Part shown: piece after piece, positions 26,545-35,033 of the stretch
Numbering within the stretch: position 1 is the first letter of the stretch
Layout of the letters: each line of letters starts with the position of its first letter
DNA from: Actinomycetes bacterium
GTDB taxonomy: Bacteria; Actinomycetota; Actinomycetes; DATJPE01
Length of the DNA: 41,841 bases
NCBI GenBank assembly: GCA_035506535.1
Contig: DATJPE010000017.1
Coordinates: 1-41,841 of the forward strand
Direction of reading: 5' to 3'
Program-made: the position numbers and the translations under genes
Notes under the pieces: model-generated
The model's input: the letters and a program-made list of their open reading frames with translations, nothing else
What the model was told of the DNA's origin: nothing
Database searches by the model: none

Positions 26545-26930
26545 TGCCGAAGCTCGTAGCTGGGGTTGTACAGGGTCAGCACCCCCCGCTGGTCGGTCAA
26601 CCGACCCCTCGCGACGATCGTGCGGCCCGGCTCCACGCCGCCCACCGTGCGCCGCCCGAGCCAGACCAGCCTGAGGCGTGCGGAGCCGTCGTACAGCTCG
26701 GCCTCGAGGGAGGGGACGCCGCCCTGGGGGCGCAGCGTCACGGTTCGAAGGGTCCCCGACACACAGACCCGGTCGCCGACGGTGCACGCTCCGATCGGCG
26801 TGCCGCCGACCTCGACGGTCTCCTCCTGCAAGTGCTCGGCCTCGAGCTCGTCGGAGGACGCCCCGATCCGGTGGAGGGCACGCCGCAACCGGGAGTGGCT
26901 GCGGTGACCCGGATCGACGTGCGAGGACAT
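26541..26930 (-). CDS. OB-fold nucleic-acid-binding domain protein
   Basis: 129-aa protein whose C-terminal two thirds (about 45-128) resemble a single RecG-wedge/tRNA-anticodon type OB fold: VGDRVCVSGTLRTVTL, LYDGSARLRLVWLGRR, GRTIVARGRL. The N-terminal 40 residues are charged and helical. It probably binds nucleic acid, but partners are unknown. ATG 26930 lies 6 nt after TACATT (26942-26937), a leaderless start. The frame is open far upstream through the tandem repeat array, which is not coding. Confidence 0.8.
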   Translation of the reverse strand: MSSHVDPGHRSHSRLRRALHRIGASSDELEAEHLQEETVEVGGTPIGACTVGDRVCVSGTLRTVTLRPQGGVPSLEAELYDGSARLRLVWLGRRTVGGVEPGRTIVARGRLTDQRGVLTLYNPSYELRQ

Positions 26931-26936
26931 GGCAGC

Positions 26937-26942
26937 AATGTA
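26937..26942 (-). promoter_or_regulatory. Leaderless -10 box of the OB-fold gene
   Basis: TACATT on the minus strand, 6 nt before ATG 26930. It drives OB-fold plus DUF3159. It lies 52 bp from the tandem repeat array. Confidence 0.55.
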
Positions 26943-26994
26943 ACGCCGCGCGGGGTGTGCCGACTTCCCCCGCACGTGTGCCGCAGTACGCCTC

Positions 26995-27092
26995 AGCGGA
27001 CCTCGACCACACGCGGTCCGCCCAGCGGACCTCAACCACACGCGGTCCGCCCAGCGGACCTCGACCACACGCGGTCCGCCTAGCGGACCTCG
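26995..27092. repeat. 29-bp tandem hairpin array (3 full copies plus a partial)
   Basis: Units start at 26995, 27024, 27053 and (partial) 27082. Each has the form AGCGGACC, a 12-nt spacer, GGTCCGC, then CC/CT; copy 2 differs by one G-to-A change in the spacer. Within a unit GCGGACC pairs with GGTCCGC (7 bp). Across unit junctions GGTCCGC-3 nt-GCGGACC also pairs. The partial copy is the 3' end of the DUF3710 coding sequence, so the array seems to have grown by duplicating that gene end. Confidence 0.8.
27073..27089 (-). terminator. Hairpin whose loop is the DUF3710 stop codon
   Basis: GGTCCGC (27073-27079), CTA (27080-27082, TAG on the minus strand), GCGGACC (27083-27089): a 7-bp stem with a 3-nt loop made exactly of the stop codon. 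It is continuous with the 29-bp array and probably helps to end or protect the dut/DUF3710 message. Confidence 0.45.
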
Positions 27093-27835
27093 GTGATCTC
27101 CGGGCCCCGATCGAACGGCTCCAGCGGCGGGCGCTCGTCGGCGGTCGGCTCGAGGGCGTCCGGGAGGGTCAGCGGGATCGGCTCCTTGGGCGGCAGCGGA
27201 GCCGACCCGCGGACCACGACGCACCCGCGGAAGAGGTCCTCGAGCTCGGGGCGCCCGCCCGGTGGGAAGGCGGCCCCGGTGAACACCCCGCGCAGGAACC
27301 AGCGCGGTCCGTCCACGCCCACGAAGCGCGCCTCCTGCAGGCCCCGTCCGTCCGGTGTGTCCACCGGGACGAGCGAGGTCAGCTCGCGGCCGAACGCGCC
27401 GTCGACCTCCTCGGCCGACCCGCCTCCCGCCAGGATGCCCTCGGCCAGCTCCTGGCGGACCTCCCGCCACACCCCGCTGCTCCGAGGCGCCGCGAAAGCC
27501 TGGATCTGCACGGCGGCGTCGGGCAGGACCGCCGCCACGGACACCACCGACCCCGACTCCTCGTCGACCTCCAGGCGCAGCTCGAGCCCCGGCCGGCCGG
27601 GGACCTGCAGCCCGCCGAGGTCCAGCCGCGGGATCTCGGTATCGGGAGCCTCCGAGACGTCCCACGGCCCGTTCTCCCGCGAGTACGCCGGATCCGCCGG
27701 CTCAGGAGGCACCTCGGGCGCGTCGACGTACGCGCCGGCCGTCTCCTCCGCGGGCTCTGTCGTGGTCTCGCCCGCGGCCTCGTGGCTCTCGTCGCCCTCG
27801 TCGTCGCGCCTGCGCCGGAACAGCGGCACCGTCAC
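27080..27835 (-). CDS. DUF3710 domain protein
   Basis: 251-aa soluble protein of the actinobacterial DUF3710 family, always found near dut. Residues 1-65 are acidic and low-complexity ([17 protein letters not shown] and Glu/Pro-rich sequence). The conserved domain follows ([47 protein letters not shown]). The function is unknown. GTG 27835 overlaps the dut stop (GTGA); a second GTG at 27829 has better spacing to GGAGG and could be the true start. Confidence 0.85.
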   Translation of the reverse strand: MTVPLFRRRRDDEGDESHEAAGETTTEPAEETAGAYVDAPEVPPEPADPAYSRENGPWDVSEAPDTEIPRLDLGGLQVPGRPGLELRLEVDEESGSVVSVAAVLPDAAVQIQAFAAPRSSGVWREVRQELAEGILAGGGSAEEVDGAFGRELTSLVPVDTPDGRGLQEARFVGVDGPRWFLRGVFTGAAFPPGGRPELEDLFRGCVVVRGSAPLPPKEPIPLTLPDALEPTADERPPLEPFDRGPEITEVR

Positions 27836-28311
27836 TCCCCTCCCGTGGGGGCCGCCGCAGCGTGCCCCCCGGTTGATCCGAAGCCGCCCGACCCCCGGAC
27901 GGAGCCGGGGAGCTCGTCGACCTCCCGGAACCCGGCCTCCTCGACGCGCTGGACGACGAGCTGGGCGATCCGGTCTCCCCGAGCGAACACCACCGGCTCC
28001 CGCGGGTCCAGGTTGACCACACAGACCTTGACCTCGCCCCGGTAGCCGGCGTCGATCGTGCCTGGGGAGTTCACCAGTGCGACGCCGTGGCGGACGGCGA
28101 GCCCCGAGCGCGGATGGACGAAGGCGGCGTAGCCCGCCGGCAGCGCGATGGCGATCCCGGTCGGCAGCAGGGCGCGCTCGCCGGGGGCGAGCACCGCGTC
28201 GACGGCCGTGCACAGGTCCGCACCCGCATCGCCGGGATGCGCGTACGCCGGGACCGGGACGCCGGGATCGAGTCGCTGGACGAGGACCTCAACGCGGCCA
28301 CCGCCGCTCAT
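27832..28311 (-). CDS. dut: Deoxyuridine 5'-triphosphate nucleotidohydrolase
   Basis: 159-aa trimeric dUTPase that hydrolyses dUTP to dUMP and PPi. All five motifs are visible in order: [34 protein letters not shown] (catalytic Asp), RIAQLVVQ and the C-terminal arm GSGGFGSTG. The length matches mycobacterial Dut. ATG 28311 overlaps the thioesterase stop (ATGA), and its own stop overlaps the DUF3710 start, so three genes form one tightly coupled unit. Confidence 0.95.
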   Translation of the reverse strand: MSGGGRVEVLVQRLDPGVPVPAYAHPGDAGADLCTAVDAVLAPGERALLPTGIAIALPAGYAAFVHPRSGLAVRHGVALVNSPGTIDAGYRGEVKVCVVNLDPREPVVFARGDRIAQLVVQRVEEAGFREVDELPGSVRGSGGFGSTGGHAAAAPTGGE

Positions 28312-28901
28312 GGGTTGACCTCGAAGCTGCGCACGGTGTGGCGGACCCGGTCGTCGTCTCGTGCCGCGAGCACCTCGGCGGGCCGCCCGTGCTCGGAGAA
28401 GTGCTCGAGCGGCACGACGACGAACAAGGCGGCGGCGGTCACCACGACCGGACCGCCCGCCGACCCCAGCCGACCCTCGGCGCAGCTCCAGATGCGCCGC
28501 CCGAGACGTCCGAGGACGCGCGCGTCGATGTGGACCGTCGAGCCGACCGGGACCGGGCGAAGGAAGTCGGTCTGCAGCCGGGCGGTCACGCTGGGGACCT
28601 GCAGCAGCCACTGGAGCGAGCCGAGGGCCTCGTCGAACGCGGCCGCCAGCAGCCCCCCGTGGGCCAGCCCCGGTGCCCCTTGGTGCCGGCCGGTGACCGT
28701 GAAGCGCGCCACCACGTTGACGCCCTCACCCGCCACCACCGACATCGCGAGGCCGGCCGTGTCGTCGCCGCAGGCGAAGCAGCGGGCGTAGTGGGACGGG
28801 ACGGGTTCACCCGGCGCGGGGGCCGCCGGGTGCCGCTCCGGCGCCTGGGCGCCAGGAGGCACGTCGACGGTCCGTCCGGCGCCACCGGGAGGCTTGGACA
28901 T
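28308..28901 (-). CDS. PaaI-family hotdog thioesterase
   Basis: 197-aa hotdog-fold protein. The Pro/Ala-rich N-terminal 40 residues precede a CFACG segment, the active-site-like [16 protein letters not shown] (His-Gly-Gly then Asp/Glu, about 81-96), and [15 protein letters not shown]. It probably hydrolyses an acyl-CoA thioester of unknown chain. TAGGGT (28916-28911) lies 9 nt before ATG 28901 and 6 nt before an in-frame TTG at 28904; the TTG would match the leaderless spacing, so the first residue is uncertain by one codon. It starts the thioesterase-dut-DUF3710 unit. Confidence 0.82.
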   Translation of the reverse strand: MSKPPGGAGRTVDVPPGAQAPERHPAAPAPGEPVPSHYARCFACGDDTAGLAMSVVAGEGVNVVARFTVTGRHQGAPGLAHGGLLAAAFDEALGSLQWLLQVPSVTARLQTDFLRPVPVGSTVHIDARVLGRLGRRIWSCAEGRLGSAGGPVVVTAAALFVVVPLEHFSEHGRPAEVLAARDDDRVRHTVRSFEVNP

Positions 28902-28910
28902 CAAGCCCCG

Positions 28911-28941
28911 ACCCTACTGCCGCTCGGCGGGGTGCCACCCT
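28911..28941. promoter_or_regulatory. Divergent promoters, thioesterase/dut and DUF3093
   Basis: TAGGGT (minus, 28916-28911) faces the thioesterase gene. CACCCT (plus, 28936-28941) sits 7 nt before the DUF3093 GTG. The two start codons are only about 47 bp apart. Confidence 0.45.
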
Positions 28942-28948
28942 TGGCCCC

Positions 28949-29428
28949 GTGGAGGCCCAGGACGCGGATCGCTACGCGGAGTCGATGCCGCCGCCCTGGC
29001 CGGCCTGGCTGGCGGCCCTAGTGGTGGCCGCGACCTTCGGCATCGCGGTCGGCGCCGCGCTCGGGGGAGCGGCGGGCTGGGCTGCCACGGTCGTCTTCGT
29101 CGGGGGAACGGCGGCCTTCCTCGCCTGGGCCACCGGCCGGGTGAGCGTGACCGACGGCGAGTTGCGAGCCGGGCGCGCCCGCCTGCCCGAGTGGGCCCGG
29201 GGGCAGGCGCAGGCGCTCGACGCCGAGCAGGCCCGGCGGCTCCGCGGGGTCGACGCCGACCCGCGCGCCTACCTCTACCTGCGCTCCTGGGTTCCCACCG
29301 CGGTCCGTGTCGAGGTCACCGACCCCGCCGACCCGGCGCCGTACTGGTACGTCTCCACCCGTCACCCCGACCGGCTGGCCGACGTGTTGGAGCGTGGTCG
29401 AGGCGCGCACGGCCGCGAGACGGCATGA
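28949..29428 (+). CDS. DUF3093 membrane protein
   Basis: 159-aa actinobacterial DUF3093 protein. Two adjacent transmembrane helices (about 20-62) are followed by a cytosolic domain with the segments SVTDGELRAGRARLP, AYLYLRSWVPTAVRVEV and YWYVSTRHPDRLADVL. The function is unknown; it typically sits divergent from dut, as here. GTG 28949 is probably leaderless (CACCCT 7 nt upstream). Confidence 0.83.
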   Translation: MEAQDADRYAESMPPPWPAWLAALVVAATFGIAVGAALGGAAGWAATVVFVGGTAAFLAWATGRVSVTDGELRAGRARLPEWARGQAQALDAEQARRLRGVDADPRAYLYLRSWVPTAVRVEVTDPADPAPYWYVSTRHPDRLADVLERGRGAHGRETA

Positions 29429-29482
29429 TCAGGGGCACATGCCGGCGATCCAGGGTGTCCGGCGCGGGAGAGGAGCCGGAGA

Positions 29483-29740
29483 ATGGCTGACGAAGGGCGC
29501 GTCGAGGCGGTCATGCTCACCGCCGCCGGGCTCGCCGCGGCGGCCGTGGCCCGCAAGGTCGTCGACGTCGTGTGGGTGGCCGTGTCCGGCCAGCACGCCC
29601 CGCAGGCTGACGACCCCGACGAGACGATCCCGCGGGCGGTGACCGGAGCACTCATCACCGGGGCGCTGCTGTCGCTGATCCACATGGTGGTCAGCCGCAA
29701 GACCCACGAGATCACCCGAGCCCGCAGGGCGCGGGCCTGA
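29483..29740 (+). CDS. DUF4235 small membrane protein
   Basis: 85-aa protein with two hydrophobic segments (about 9-33 and 52-68) flanking a polar loop (QHAPQADDPDETIPRAV), fitting the DUF4235 family. The function is unknown. ATG 29483 has GAGGAG with 7-nt spacing. It lies 54 bp after DUF3093 and ends in a hairpin shared with the convergent EcsC-like gene. Confidence 0.8.
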   Translation: MADEGRVEAVMLTAAGLAAAAVARKVVDVVWVAVSGQHAPQADDPDETIPRAVTGALITGALLSLIHMVVSRKTHEITRARRARA

Positions 29741-29754
29741 GCCGAGCGGCTCAG
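29737..29754. terminator. Bidirectional hairpin carrying both stop codons
   Basis: CTGAGCC (29737-29743), GAGC, GGCTCAG (29748-29754) form a perfect 7-bp stem with a 4-nt loop. The DUF4235 TGA (29738-29740) and the minus-strand TCA (29751-29753) lie in opposite arms. It is well placed to end transcription from both sides. Confidence 0.6.
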
Positions 29755-30638
29755 CGGGCCACGCGCAGGGCGCCGCGCACGATCTGGCCGGTCAGCCCGC
29801 CGGTCAGCGGCCGGCGGCGACGCAGGTCGCGCCGCAGCTCGTCGGCGAGATCCGCCGTCGTGCGCCGGTTGAGCCACGCTCCGTACGCCGCCCCGAGCAT
29901 GAACGGCGTCGCCGTCCCGACCGAGCGCCCGGTCCGCGCCACGATCCGCCGCTGGATACGCGCGCGGGTGGTCCAGGTGAGCATGGACAGGCCGCTTCGT
30001 GGGTCCAGCGGGTTGGCCCCGCGGCGGTTGGCCCACGCGGCGGCGTACGCCAGGCTGCGCTCGGTCCCGGTCCCCGGGACGGCCAGCCCGTAGACCTCGT
30101 GCAGCTCGGCGACCAGCTTGACCTCGATCGCGGCCACCGTGAGCGCCTCGACGGCCAGCTGGAGGGGGATGGTCGCGAGGCCGAGGGCACTGCTCCACGT
30201 GATCGCCGCGAGCGCGCCTCCGCCCGCCCCGACCGCGGCGGTGGAGAGCGCAGCGTTGCGAACCAGGACGTCGGCGAGCGCGTCCCCCTCGAGCCCGGGA
30301 TGGTGCCGGCGCAGCGTCTCCAGGTCGCGCACCGGCAGATAGGGCGCGACCTCGACGAGGGTGTCGCCGAACCATCGTCCCGTGGCGATCGCCACCGCGC
30401 CCGCCGAGCGGGCCGAGGCCGCCGCCGCGGCGCCCACCTCGCGAAGCACCGCCCGGCTGACCCGTTCGTGGGACTCGTTCGCCTGGATCAGCCTGGCCAG
30501 CGCCGCCCCCAGACGCGCCTGACCCGCCGGGTCGTCGACAACGACCGGCAGGGGGATCGGCGCAGCCGGTGCGGCGGGGGGCGACGGCCGGGACCGGACG
30601 ACCCGCCAGCGCGACGGCTGCGCGCTCAGGCGGCGCAC
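29751..30638 (-). CDS. Hypothetical protein, possibly EcsC-like
   Basis: About 295 aa. A Pro-rich N-terminus (about 15-35) is followed by a helical region and two or three moderately hydrophobic segments around 135-180 (ITWSSALGLATIPLQLAVEA; EVKLVAELHEVYGL), which recall EcsC-family proteins. The C-terminus is very Arg-rich. Assignment is tentative. The start is unclear: GTG 30638 and GTG 30647 both overlap the end of the DUF4193 gene, and neither has a clean Shine-Dalgarno sequence. Translation is probably coupled to DUF4193. Confidence 0.6.
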   Translation of the reverse strand: MRRLSAQPSRWRVVRSRPSPPAAPAAPIPLPVVVDDPAGQARLGAALARLIQANESHERVSRAVLREVGAAAAASARSAGAVAIATGRWFGDTLVEVAPYLPVRDLETLRRHHPGLEGDALADVLVRNAALSTAAVGAGGGALAAITWSSALGLATIPLQLAVEALTVAAIEVKLVAELHEVYGLAVPGTGTERSLAYAAAWANRRGANPLDPRSGLSMLTWTTRARIQRRIVARTGRSVGTATPFMLGAAYGAWLNRRTTADLADELRRDLRRRRPLTGGLTGQIVRGALRVAR

Positions 30639-30925
30639 TCCCGGCACACCGGCTGGCCGCCCACCTGCTTGGCCAGCTGGCTGCGATGGTGGACCAGGAA
30701 GCAGCGGGAGCAGGTGAACTCGTCGGCCTGGCGCGGGAGCACCCGAACCGACAGCTCCTCGTTGGACAGGTCGGCCCCGGGGAGTTCGAGATTCTCCGCG
30801 AGCTCCACCTCGTCGACGTCCACGGCCCCCGAGGCCGCGTCTGAGCGCCGCGCCTTGAGCTCCTCAAGGCTGTCCTCGCCGAGTTCGTCGTCAGTCTTGC
30901 GCGGCGTGTCGTAGTCGGTGGCCAC
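30626..30925 (-). CDS. DUF4193 zinc-ribbon protein
   Basis: 99-aa actinobacterial DUF4193 protein. An acidic N-terminal half (TDDELGEDSLEELKARR; DVDEVELAENLELPG) is followed by a C-terminal zinc ribbon made of two CxxC knuckles (CSRC about 72-75 and CREC about 94-97). The small size, acidity and zinc ribbon would suit an RNA-polymerase or nucleic-acid partner, but the function is not known. GTG 30925 has GGAGGG (30936-30931) with 5-nt spacing. It is conserved near dut in related genomes. Confidence 0.87.
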   Translation of the reverse strand: MATDYDTPRKTDDELGEDSLEELKARRSDAASGAVDVDEVELAENLELPGADLSNEELSVRVLPRQADEFTCSRCFLVHHRSQLAKQVGGQPVCRECAA

Positions 30926-31254
30926 CGAAGCCCTCCGGTCGTTCCTGCATCCGTGACCCTGCCGGGTCCTTCCCTACTTGCCTGATGGACCCAACGGGTC
31001 CTGCGCACGCCCAACACCGGGGCGCCTCGTCGTATGCCCACCCGTCACCTGAGCGTCGTGGTGCGGGGATTGTGCCGTACCGGCGGGCCGCGTGTGCCCG
31101 CCGTGCCACAAGTCACAGACGACCCACAGCAGACTCGCAGCCGCAGGTCACCTGAGCCAGCGACTCATGTCTTCGGCACAAGACACCCCCAGATGAACGC
31201 TCGGCGACCGCCACGCGACGATCAGGGGTCGGATCGGACCTCAGGAGCGCCGCG
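30926..31254. other. 329-bp gene-free divergent region between DUF4193 and the carbonic-anhydrase-like gene
   Basis: No plausible CDS or RNA gene is seen. It contains the inverted repeat GGACCC-aac-GGGTCC (30987-31001), a second inverted repeat TGTCTT-cggcac-AAGACA (31168-31185), and the 11-bp direct repeat GTCACCTGAGC at 31044-31054 and 31147-31157. These are candidate regulator sites for the two divergent genes. No clear -35/-10 pair could be chosen. Confidence 0.45.
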
Positions 31255-31773
31255 ATGCCCGTCTACGCCCTGGGCTCACTCGAGCCCACCATCCACCCTG
31301 ATGCCTTCGTCCACCCTGACGCGGTCGTCATCGGCGCCGCCGTCATCGGGCCGGAGGCCAGCATCTGGCCGACCGCGGTGCTGCGAGCGGACAACGCCAC
31401 CATCACGGTGGGCGCACGAACCTCCGTGCAGGACGGGACGGTGATCCACTGCACCGAGGAGCTGCCGACGACGATCGGCGCCGACTGCGTGGTCGGCCAC
31501 AACGCCCACCTGGAGGGCTGCGTGGTCGAGGACGGCGCCCTCGTCGGCTCGGGCTCGGTCCTGCTGCACCGGGTCGTCGTCCGCAGCGGAGCCCTCGTCG
31601 CGGCCGGTGCCGTCGTCGCCCCGGGCACCGAGGTACCGTCCGGCGCGATCGCGATGGGCGTCCCCGCGCGCATCCGGGCGGGAGCCGCCGACGCTGAGGC
31701 GATCCTGCGCAACGCAGCCGTGTACGTCGCCGCGGCGCGGACCTACCGCCGGGAGCTGCGCCGGCTCGACTGA
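31255..31773 (+). CDS. Gamma-carbonic-anhydrase-like left-handed beta-helix protein
   Basis: 172-aa hexapeptide-repeat protein forming a left-handed beta-helix (about residues 15-145, repeats such as IGPEAS, VGARTS, IGADCV), with a C-terminal helix. Carbonic anhydrases of this class bind zinc by three His. Here His65 and His82 are conserved, but the third position, usually His in GHxxxxHG, is Glu87 (GHNAHLEGC), and an extra His85 is present. Activity is therefore uncertain; a PaaY-like or other role is possible. GAGCGCCGCG precedes the ATG; a ribosome site is weak. Confidence 0.82.
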   Translation: MPVYALGSLEPTIHPDAFVHPDAVVIGAAVIGPEASIWPTAVLRADNATITVGARTSVQDGTVIHCTEELPTTIGADCVVGHNAHLEGCVVEDGALVGSGSVLLHRVVVRSGALVAAGAVVAPGTEVPSGAIAMGVPARIRAGAADAEAILRNAAVYVAAARTYRRELRRLD

Positions 31774-31789
31774 CCGGCGGGCGGGACGC

Positions 31790-32602
31790 TCAGGAGAGGG
31801 TGCGGAACGGGTCGGCGTCCGCGTCGAGCCCGGCCAGGAGGTCGTGCAGCCGCTGCCAGACGCCGCCCGCCGCCGCCAGCGTGAACGCCTCACCCGCGGG
31901 CCGCCCGCGCAGCCCGCTCACCGTGGCACCGGCCTCGGTCGCCACCAGGCTGCCCGCCGCCAGGTCCCAGGGCTTGAGGCCCTGCTCGGCGTAGGCGTCG
32001 AGCCGTGCGCAACCCACGGAGCAGAGGTCGACGGCCGCACTGCCGAAGCGCCGGATGTCCCGCACGCGAGGCAGCACGGCGGCGACCCAGTGCGCCTGGG
32101 CCGCCCGCCGCCTGGCGTCGTAGCCGAAGCCGGTGCCCAGCATGGCCCGTTCGAGCACCGTGCAGGGCGAGGCGTGGATCGCCTCGCCGTTGCGGAAGGC
32201 GCCGGCGCCCGCGACCGCCCAGAAGGTCTCGCCGAAGGTCGGCACGTCGACCACCCCGACGAGCGGCACACCGTCGCGCTCCGCGGCGATGCTGACCGCC
32301 CACCCCGGCAGGCCGTACAGGTAGTTCACCGTCCCGTCGAGCGGGTCCACCACCCAGCGCACGCCGGAGGTTCCCGCCTGGTCGGCCCCCTCCTCGCCCA
32401 CGATCGCGTCGTCCGGGCGGACCGCGGCCAGGCGGCGGCGGATCAGCGCCTCCGACGCGGTGTCCGCCTCGGTCACGACGTCGGTCGGCGTCGACTTCGT
32501 CGACCAGGACGGCTCCCCGGCCCTCCTGCGCTCGAGCAGGCCCCGGCCGGCCTCACGGGCGACCTCGAGGGCGAGCGCCAGGAGCTCGTCGGAACCGGTC
32601 AC
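31790..32602 (-). CDS. suhB: Inositol monophosphatase family protein
   Basis: 270-aa metal-dependent phosphatase with Lys36, Glu70/Glu71 in VGEEG, the signature DPLDGTVNY (Asp86, Asp89) and the second signature KPWDLAAG (Asp213). It would dephosphorylate inositol-1-phosphate or a similar sugar phosphate, as for mycothiol and phosphatidylinositol metabolism in actinobacteria. From memory suhB is a neighbour of dut in mycobacteria. The GTG at 32602 overlaps the ferrochelatase stop by 4 nt, so it is the second gene of that leaderless operon. Confidence 0.9.
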   Translation of the reverse strand: MTGSDELLALALEVAREAGRGLLERRRAGEPSWSTKSTPTDVVTEADTASEALIRRRLAAVRPDDAIVGEEGADQAGTSGVRWVVDPLDGTVNYLYGLPGWAVSIAAERDGVPLVGVVDVPTFGETFWAVAGAGAFRNGEAIHASPCTVLERAMLGTGFGYDARRRAAQAHWVAAVLPRVRDIRRFGSAAVDLCSVGCARLDAYAEQGLKPWDLAAGSLVATEAGATVSGLRGRPAGEAFTLAAAGGVWQRLHDLLAGLDADADPFRTLS

Positions 32603-33678
32603 GACCCGGCCGCCTCCGCGAGCGCCGGGCGGGGGCCTCGAGGGTTCGGGCAGCAGGAGGCGAGGCAGACGTCCCAGGCAGGCCCGAGCGGGCTCAGCGC
32701 CCGCTTCGGCGCGCTCTCGAGCCGCTCCAGGACCAGATCGCGGACCATGCCGACGAACCGCGGGTCCGGTGCCGTGCCCGGGGTGGCGGCGCGGGCCAGG
32801 GGCAGTCCCAGCTGATGGGCCCGCTCCCGTGCCTGCGTGTCGAGGTCGTAGACCACCTCGAGGTGGTCCGAGACGAAGCCCACCGGGACCAGGACGACGC
32901 CGGGCACCCCCTTGGCGACCAAGTCCTCGAGGTGGTCGACGATGTCGGGTTCGAGCCAGGGCTGCGTGGGCGGGCCGGACCGGGACTGATAGACGAGGTC
33001 CCAGTCGCGGATCACCCCGGTGGCCGCGGAGACACCCGACGCGACCAGGGTCGCCGCGGCCCGGTGCTGGGCGACGTAGGCCCATCCGTCCGGGCCGCTG
33101 GTCTCGGCCGACGTCAGCGGGATCGAGTGGGTGGTGAACACCAGGCGGGCGCCGGCCTGGACCTGGGGCGGGAGGGACCGCAGGGCGGCCAACGTCGAGT
33201 CGACGAAGGGCTCCACGAAACCCGGATGGTCGAAGTAGTGACGAAGCTTCTCGATCCGGGGGGCGCCCTCCCCCACCTCGAGGTGCGCGTCCGCGAGGTT
33301 CTCGCGGTACTGCCGACACCCGGAGTACGAGGCGTAGGCGGAGGTCACGAACGCCAGCGCCCGGCCGATGCCGGCGGCTCGCATCTCCCGGAACGCCTGG
33401 GCGAGATAGGGATCCCAGTTGCGGTTGCCCCAGAACACGGGGAGCGGGTGGCCCGAGCCGGCCAGCTCGGTCTCGATCGCCGTCCGCAACCGGGCGTTCT
33501 GCTCGTTGATCGGGCTGACCCCGCCGAAGTCCAGGTAGTGGCGGGCCACCTCGGCGAGGCGTTCCTCCGGGATGCCACGACCGCGAGTGACGTTGCGCAG
33601 GAAGGGCATGACGTCGTCGGGACCCTCCGGGCCGCCGAAGGAGACCAGCAGCACGCCAACGTCTCGGTCTGCGCTCAC
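32599..33678 (-). CDS. hemH: Ferrochelatase (coproporphyrin-type, probable Fe-S form)
   Basis: 359-aa enzyme inserting Fe2+ into a porphyrin; actinobacteria use coproporphyrin III (CpfC). Motifs: [30 protein letters not shown], the metal-site His in [11 protein letters not shown] and Glu in [11 protein letters not shown]. Cys121 ([11 protein letters not shown]) and the C-terminal Cys338, Cys342 and Cys343 ([12 protein letters not shown]) match the spread of [2Fe-2S] ligands described in actinobacterial ferrochelatases. GTG 33678 lies 6 nt after CAGGAT (33690-33685). It is coupled to suhB and divergent from an MFS gene. Confidence 0.92.
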   Translation of the reverse strand: MSADRDVGVLLVSFGGPEGPDDVMPFLRNVTRGRGIPEERLAEVARHYLDFGGVSPINEQNARLRTAIETELAGSGHPLPVFWGNRNWDPYLAQAFREMRAAGIGRALAFVTSAYASYSGCRQYRENLADAHLEVGEGAPRIEKLRHYFDHPGFVEPFVDSTLAALRSLPPQVQAGARLVFTTHSIPLTSAETSGPDGWAYVAQHRAAATLVASGVSAATGVIRDWDLVYQSRSGPPTQPWLEPDIVDHLEDLVAKGVPGVVLVPVGFVSDHLEVVYDLDTQARERAHQLGLPLARAATPGTAPDPRFVGMVRDLVLERLESAPKRALSPLGPAWDVCLASCCPNPRGPRPALAEAAGS

Positions 33679-33684
33679 GTCCCG

Positions 33685-33747
33685 ATCCTGGCAAACCCCC
33701 CGCCGGCCCGCGCGCCCGGATGGCCGCCGAACCGCTGGACCTAGGCT
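33685..33747. promoter_or_regulatory. Divergent leaderless promoters, hemH and MFS gene
   Basis: CAGGAT (minus, 33690-33685) lies 6 nt before the hemH GTG. TAGGCT (plus, 33742-33747) lies 6 nt before the MFS GTG 33754. The boxes are 51 bp apart. Confidence 0.5.
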
Positions 33748-33753
33748 GCCCGG

Positions 33754-34974
33754 GTGCCGAACCCGTACGCCATGCTGCTGCGCATCCCCGGCGCCGCGGC
33801 CTTCAGCGGGTCCGGCCTGGTGGCGCGCCTGCCGATCGCGATGGTCGGGATCGCGGTGGTCCTGCTGATCGGCGAGGAGACCGGCTCGTACGCCGTCGCC
33901 GGCGCGGTCGCCGCGACGACGGCGCTCGCCGAGGCGGTCATCTCCCCGCAGGCCGCCCGGCTCATCGACCAGTACGGGCAGCGTCGCATCGGCCTGCCTC
34001 AGCTCGCCATCCACGTGCTCGGCATGCTGTGCCTGGTCTTCGCGGTACGGCTCGACGCGCCGCGGTGGACCTACGTCCCCGCGGCCGTCCTGGCCGGGTT
34101 CATCCCCAACATCGGTTCCATGGTTCGGGCCCGCTGGCGCTACGTCCTCCCGAGCGGGGTCATGCTGCGCACCGCCTTCTCCCTCGAGTCCGCCCTCGAC
34201 GAGGTCGCCTTCGTGGTGGGGCCGCCCCTCGTGACCGTCGTGGCCGCCCGCTGGAGCCCGTCCGCCGCGATCGTGGTGCTCGTCATCGGCTTCGGCGTCG
34301 GCGGGGGGCTCACCCTGCTGAGCCAGCGCGCCACCGAGCCACGGGCCGCGGGGCCGGCCGAGGCGGGCCAGGGCAGCGCGCTGCGGCACCGCGGGATGGT
34401 GGACCTCGTGGTCGTGCTGGCCTTCCTCGGCGGCATCTTCGGGGCGGTCGAGGTGGTGACCGTGGCGTGGGCGAGCGAGGCCGGCCACCCGGCCCGAGCC
34501 GGCTTCGTCCTTGCGTGCTACGCGGCCGGCAGCCTGATCGCCGGCCTGACCTACGGCGTTCGGCACCCGGCCAGCCCGCTGCAGCGCCAGCTGCTGGTCG
34601 GCTGCTGGGCGATGGCCGTGTGCACCACCGGGTTCGCGCTGGTCACCACACCGGTGGAGCTGTCCGCGGTCGCGTTCGTCGCCGGTTTCGCGATCGCACC
34701 GACTCTCGTGGTCTCTTTCAGCCTCATCGAGCGGCTGGTCCCGCGCGAGCAGCTCACCGAGGGCCTGACCTGGCTCACCACCGGGATCGTCGTCGGGATC
34801 TCCCTGGCGGCACCGCTGGCCGGACGCGCCGTTGATGCCGTCGGACCGCACCGCGCGTACCTGGTGGCGGTGGCCTCCGGCGTGCTGGCCGCCGTCACCG
34901 GAACGGCCCTGCGCGGCCGGCTCACCCCTCCCGCGACGGCGTGGCCGGCCCACACCGCCCCGGAGGGTGCGTAG
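33754..34974 (+). CDS. MFS transporter
   Basis: 406-aa major facilitator protein with about 12 hydrophobic segments. A loop-2/3 motif-like [10 protein letters not shown] lies near residue 69, and a cytoplasmic linker ([19 protein letters not shown]) separates the two halves. The substrate is unknown; it resembles drug/metabolite exporters. GTG 33754 is leaderless. Divergence from hemH could hint at heme/porphyrin export, but nothing in the sequence proves this. Its TAG overlaps the sepH -10 box. Confidence 0.82.
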   Translation: MPNPYAMLLRIPGAAAFSGSGLVARLPIAMVGIAVVLLIGEETGSYAVAGAVAATTALAEAVISPQAARLIDQYGQRRIGLPQLAIHVLGMLCLVFAVRLDAPRWTYVPAAVLAGFIPNIGSMVRARWRYVLPSGVMLRTAFSLESALDEVAFVVGPPLVTVVAARWSPSAAIVVLVIGFGVGGGLTLLSQRATEPRAAGPAEAGQGSALRHRGMVDLVVVLAFLGGIFGAVEVVTVAWASEAGHPARAGFVLACYAAGSLIAGLTYGVRHPASPLQRQLLVGCWAMAVCTTGFALVTTPVELSAVAFVAGFAIAPTLVVSFSLIERLVPREQLTEGLTWLTTGIVVGISLAAPLAGRAVDAVGPHRAYLVAVASGVLAAVTGTALRGRLTPPATAWPAHTAPEGA

Positions 34975-34977
34975 GCT
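34972..34977 (+). promoter_or_regulatory. Probable -10 box of sepH
   Basis: TAGGCT overlaps the MFS stop codon (TAG 34972-34974). The start should lie near 34984, giving a leader of about 50 nt before ATG 35034. Confidence 0.4.
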
Positions 34978-35033
34978 GCCGTCGTCGGCTGCGGACCCGC
35001 TGCCGATCTTCCGGTGCGCTGGGGGTCTGGACC

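Noticed and set aside
26995-27092. Possible CRISPR array because the unit is 29 bp
   Set aside because: The repeats are directly tandem with no spacers, one copy is coding, and no cas genes are present.
30987-31001. Inverted repeat considered as a rho-independent terminator
   Set aside because: It lies upstream of two divergent genes, not after a gene, and no T-run follows. It is kept only as a possible regulator site.
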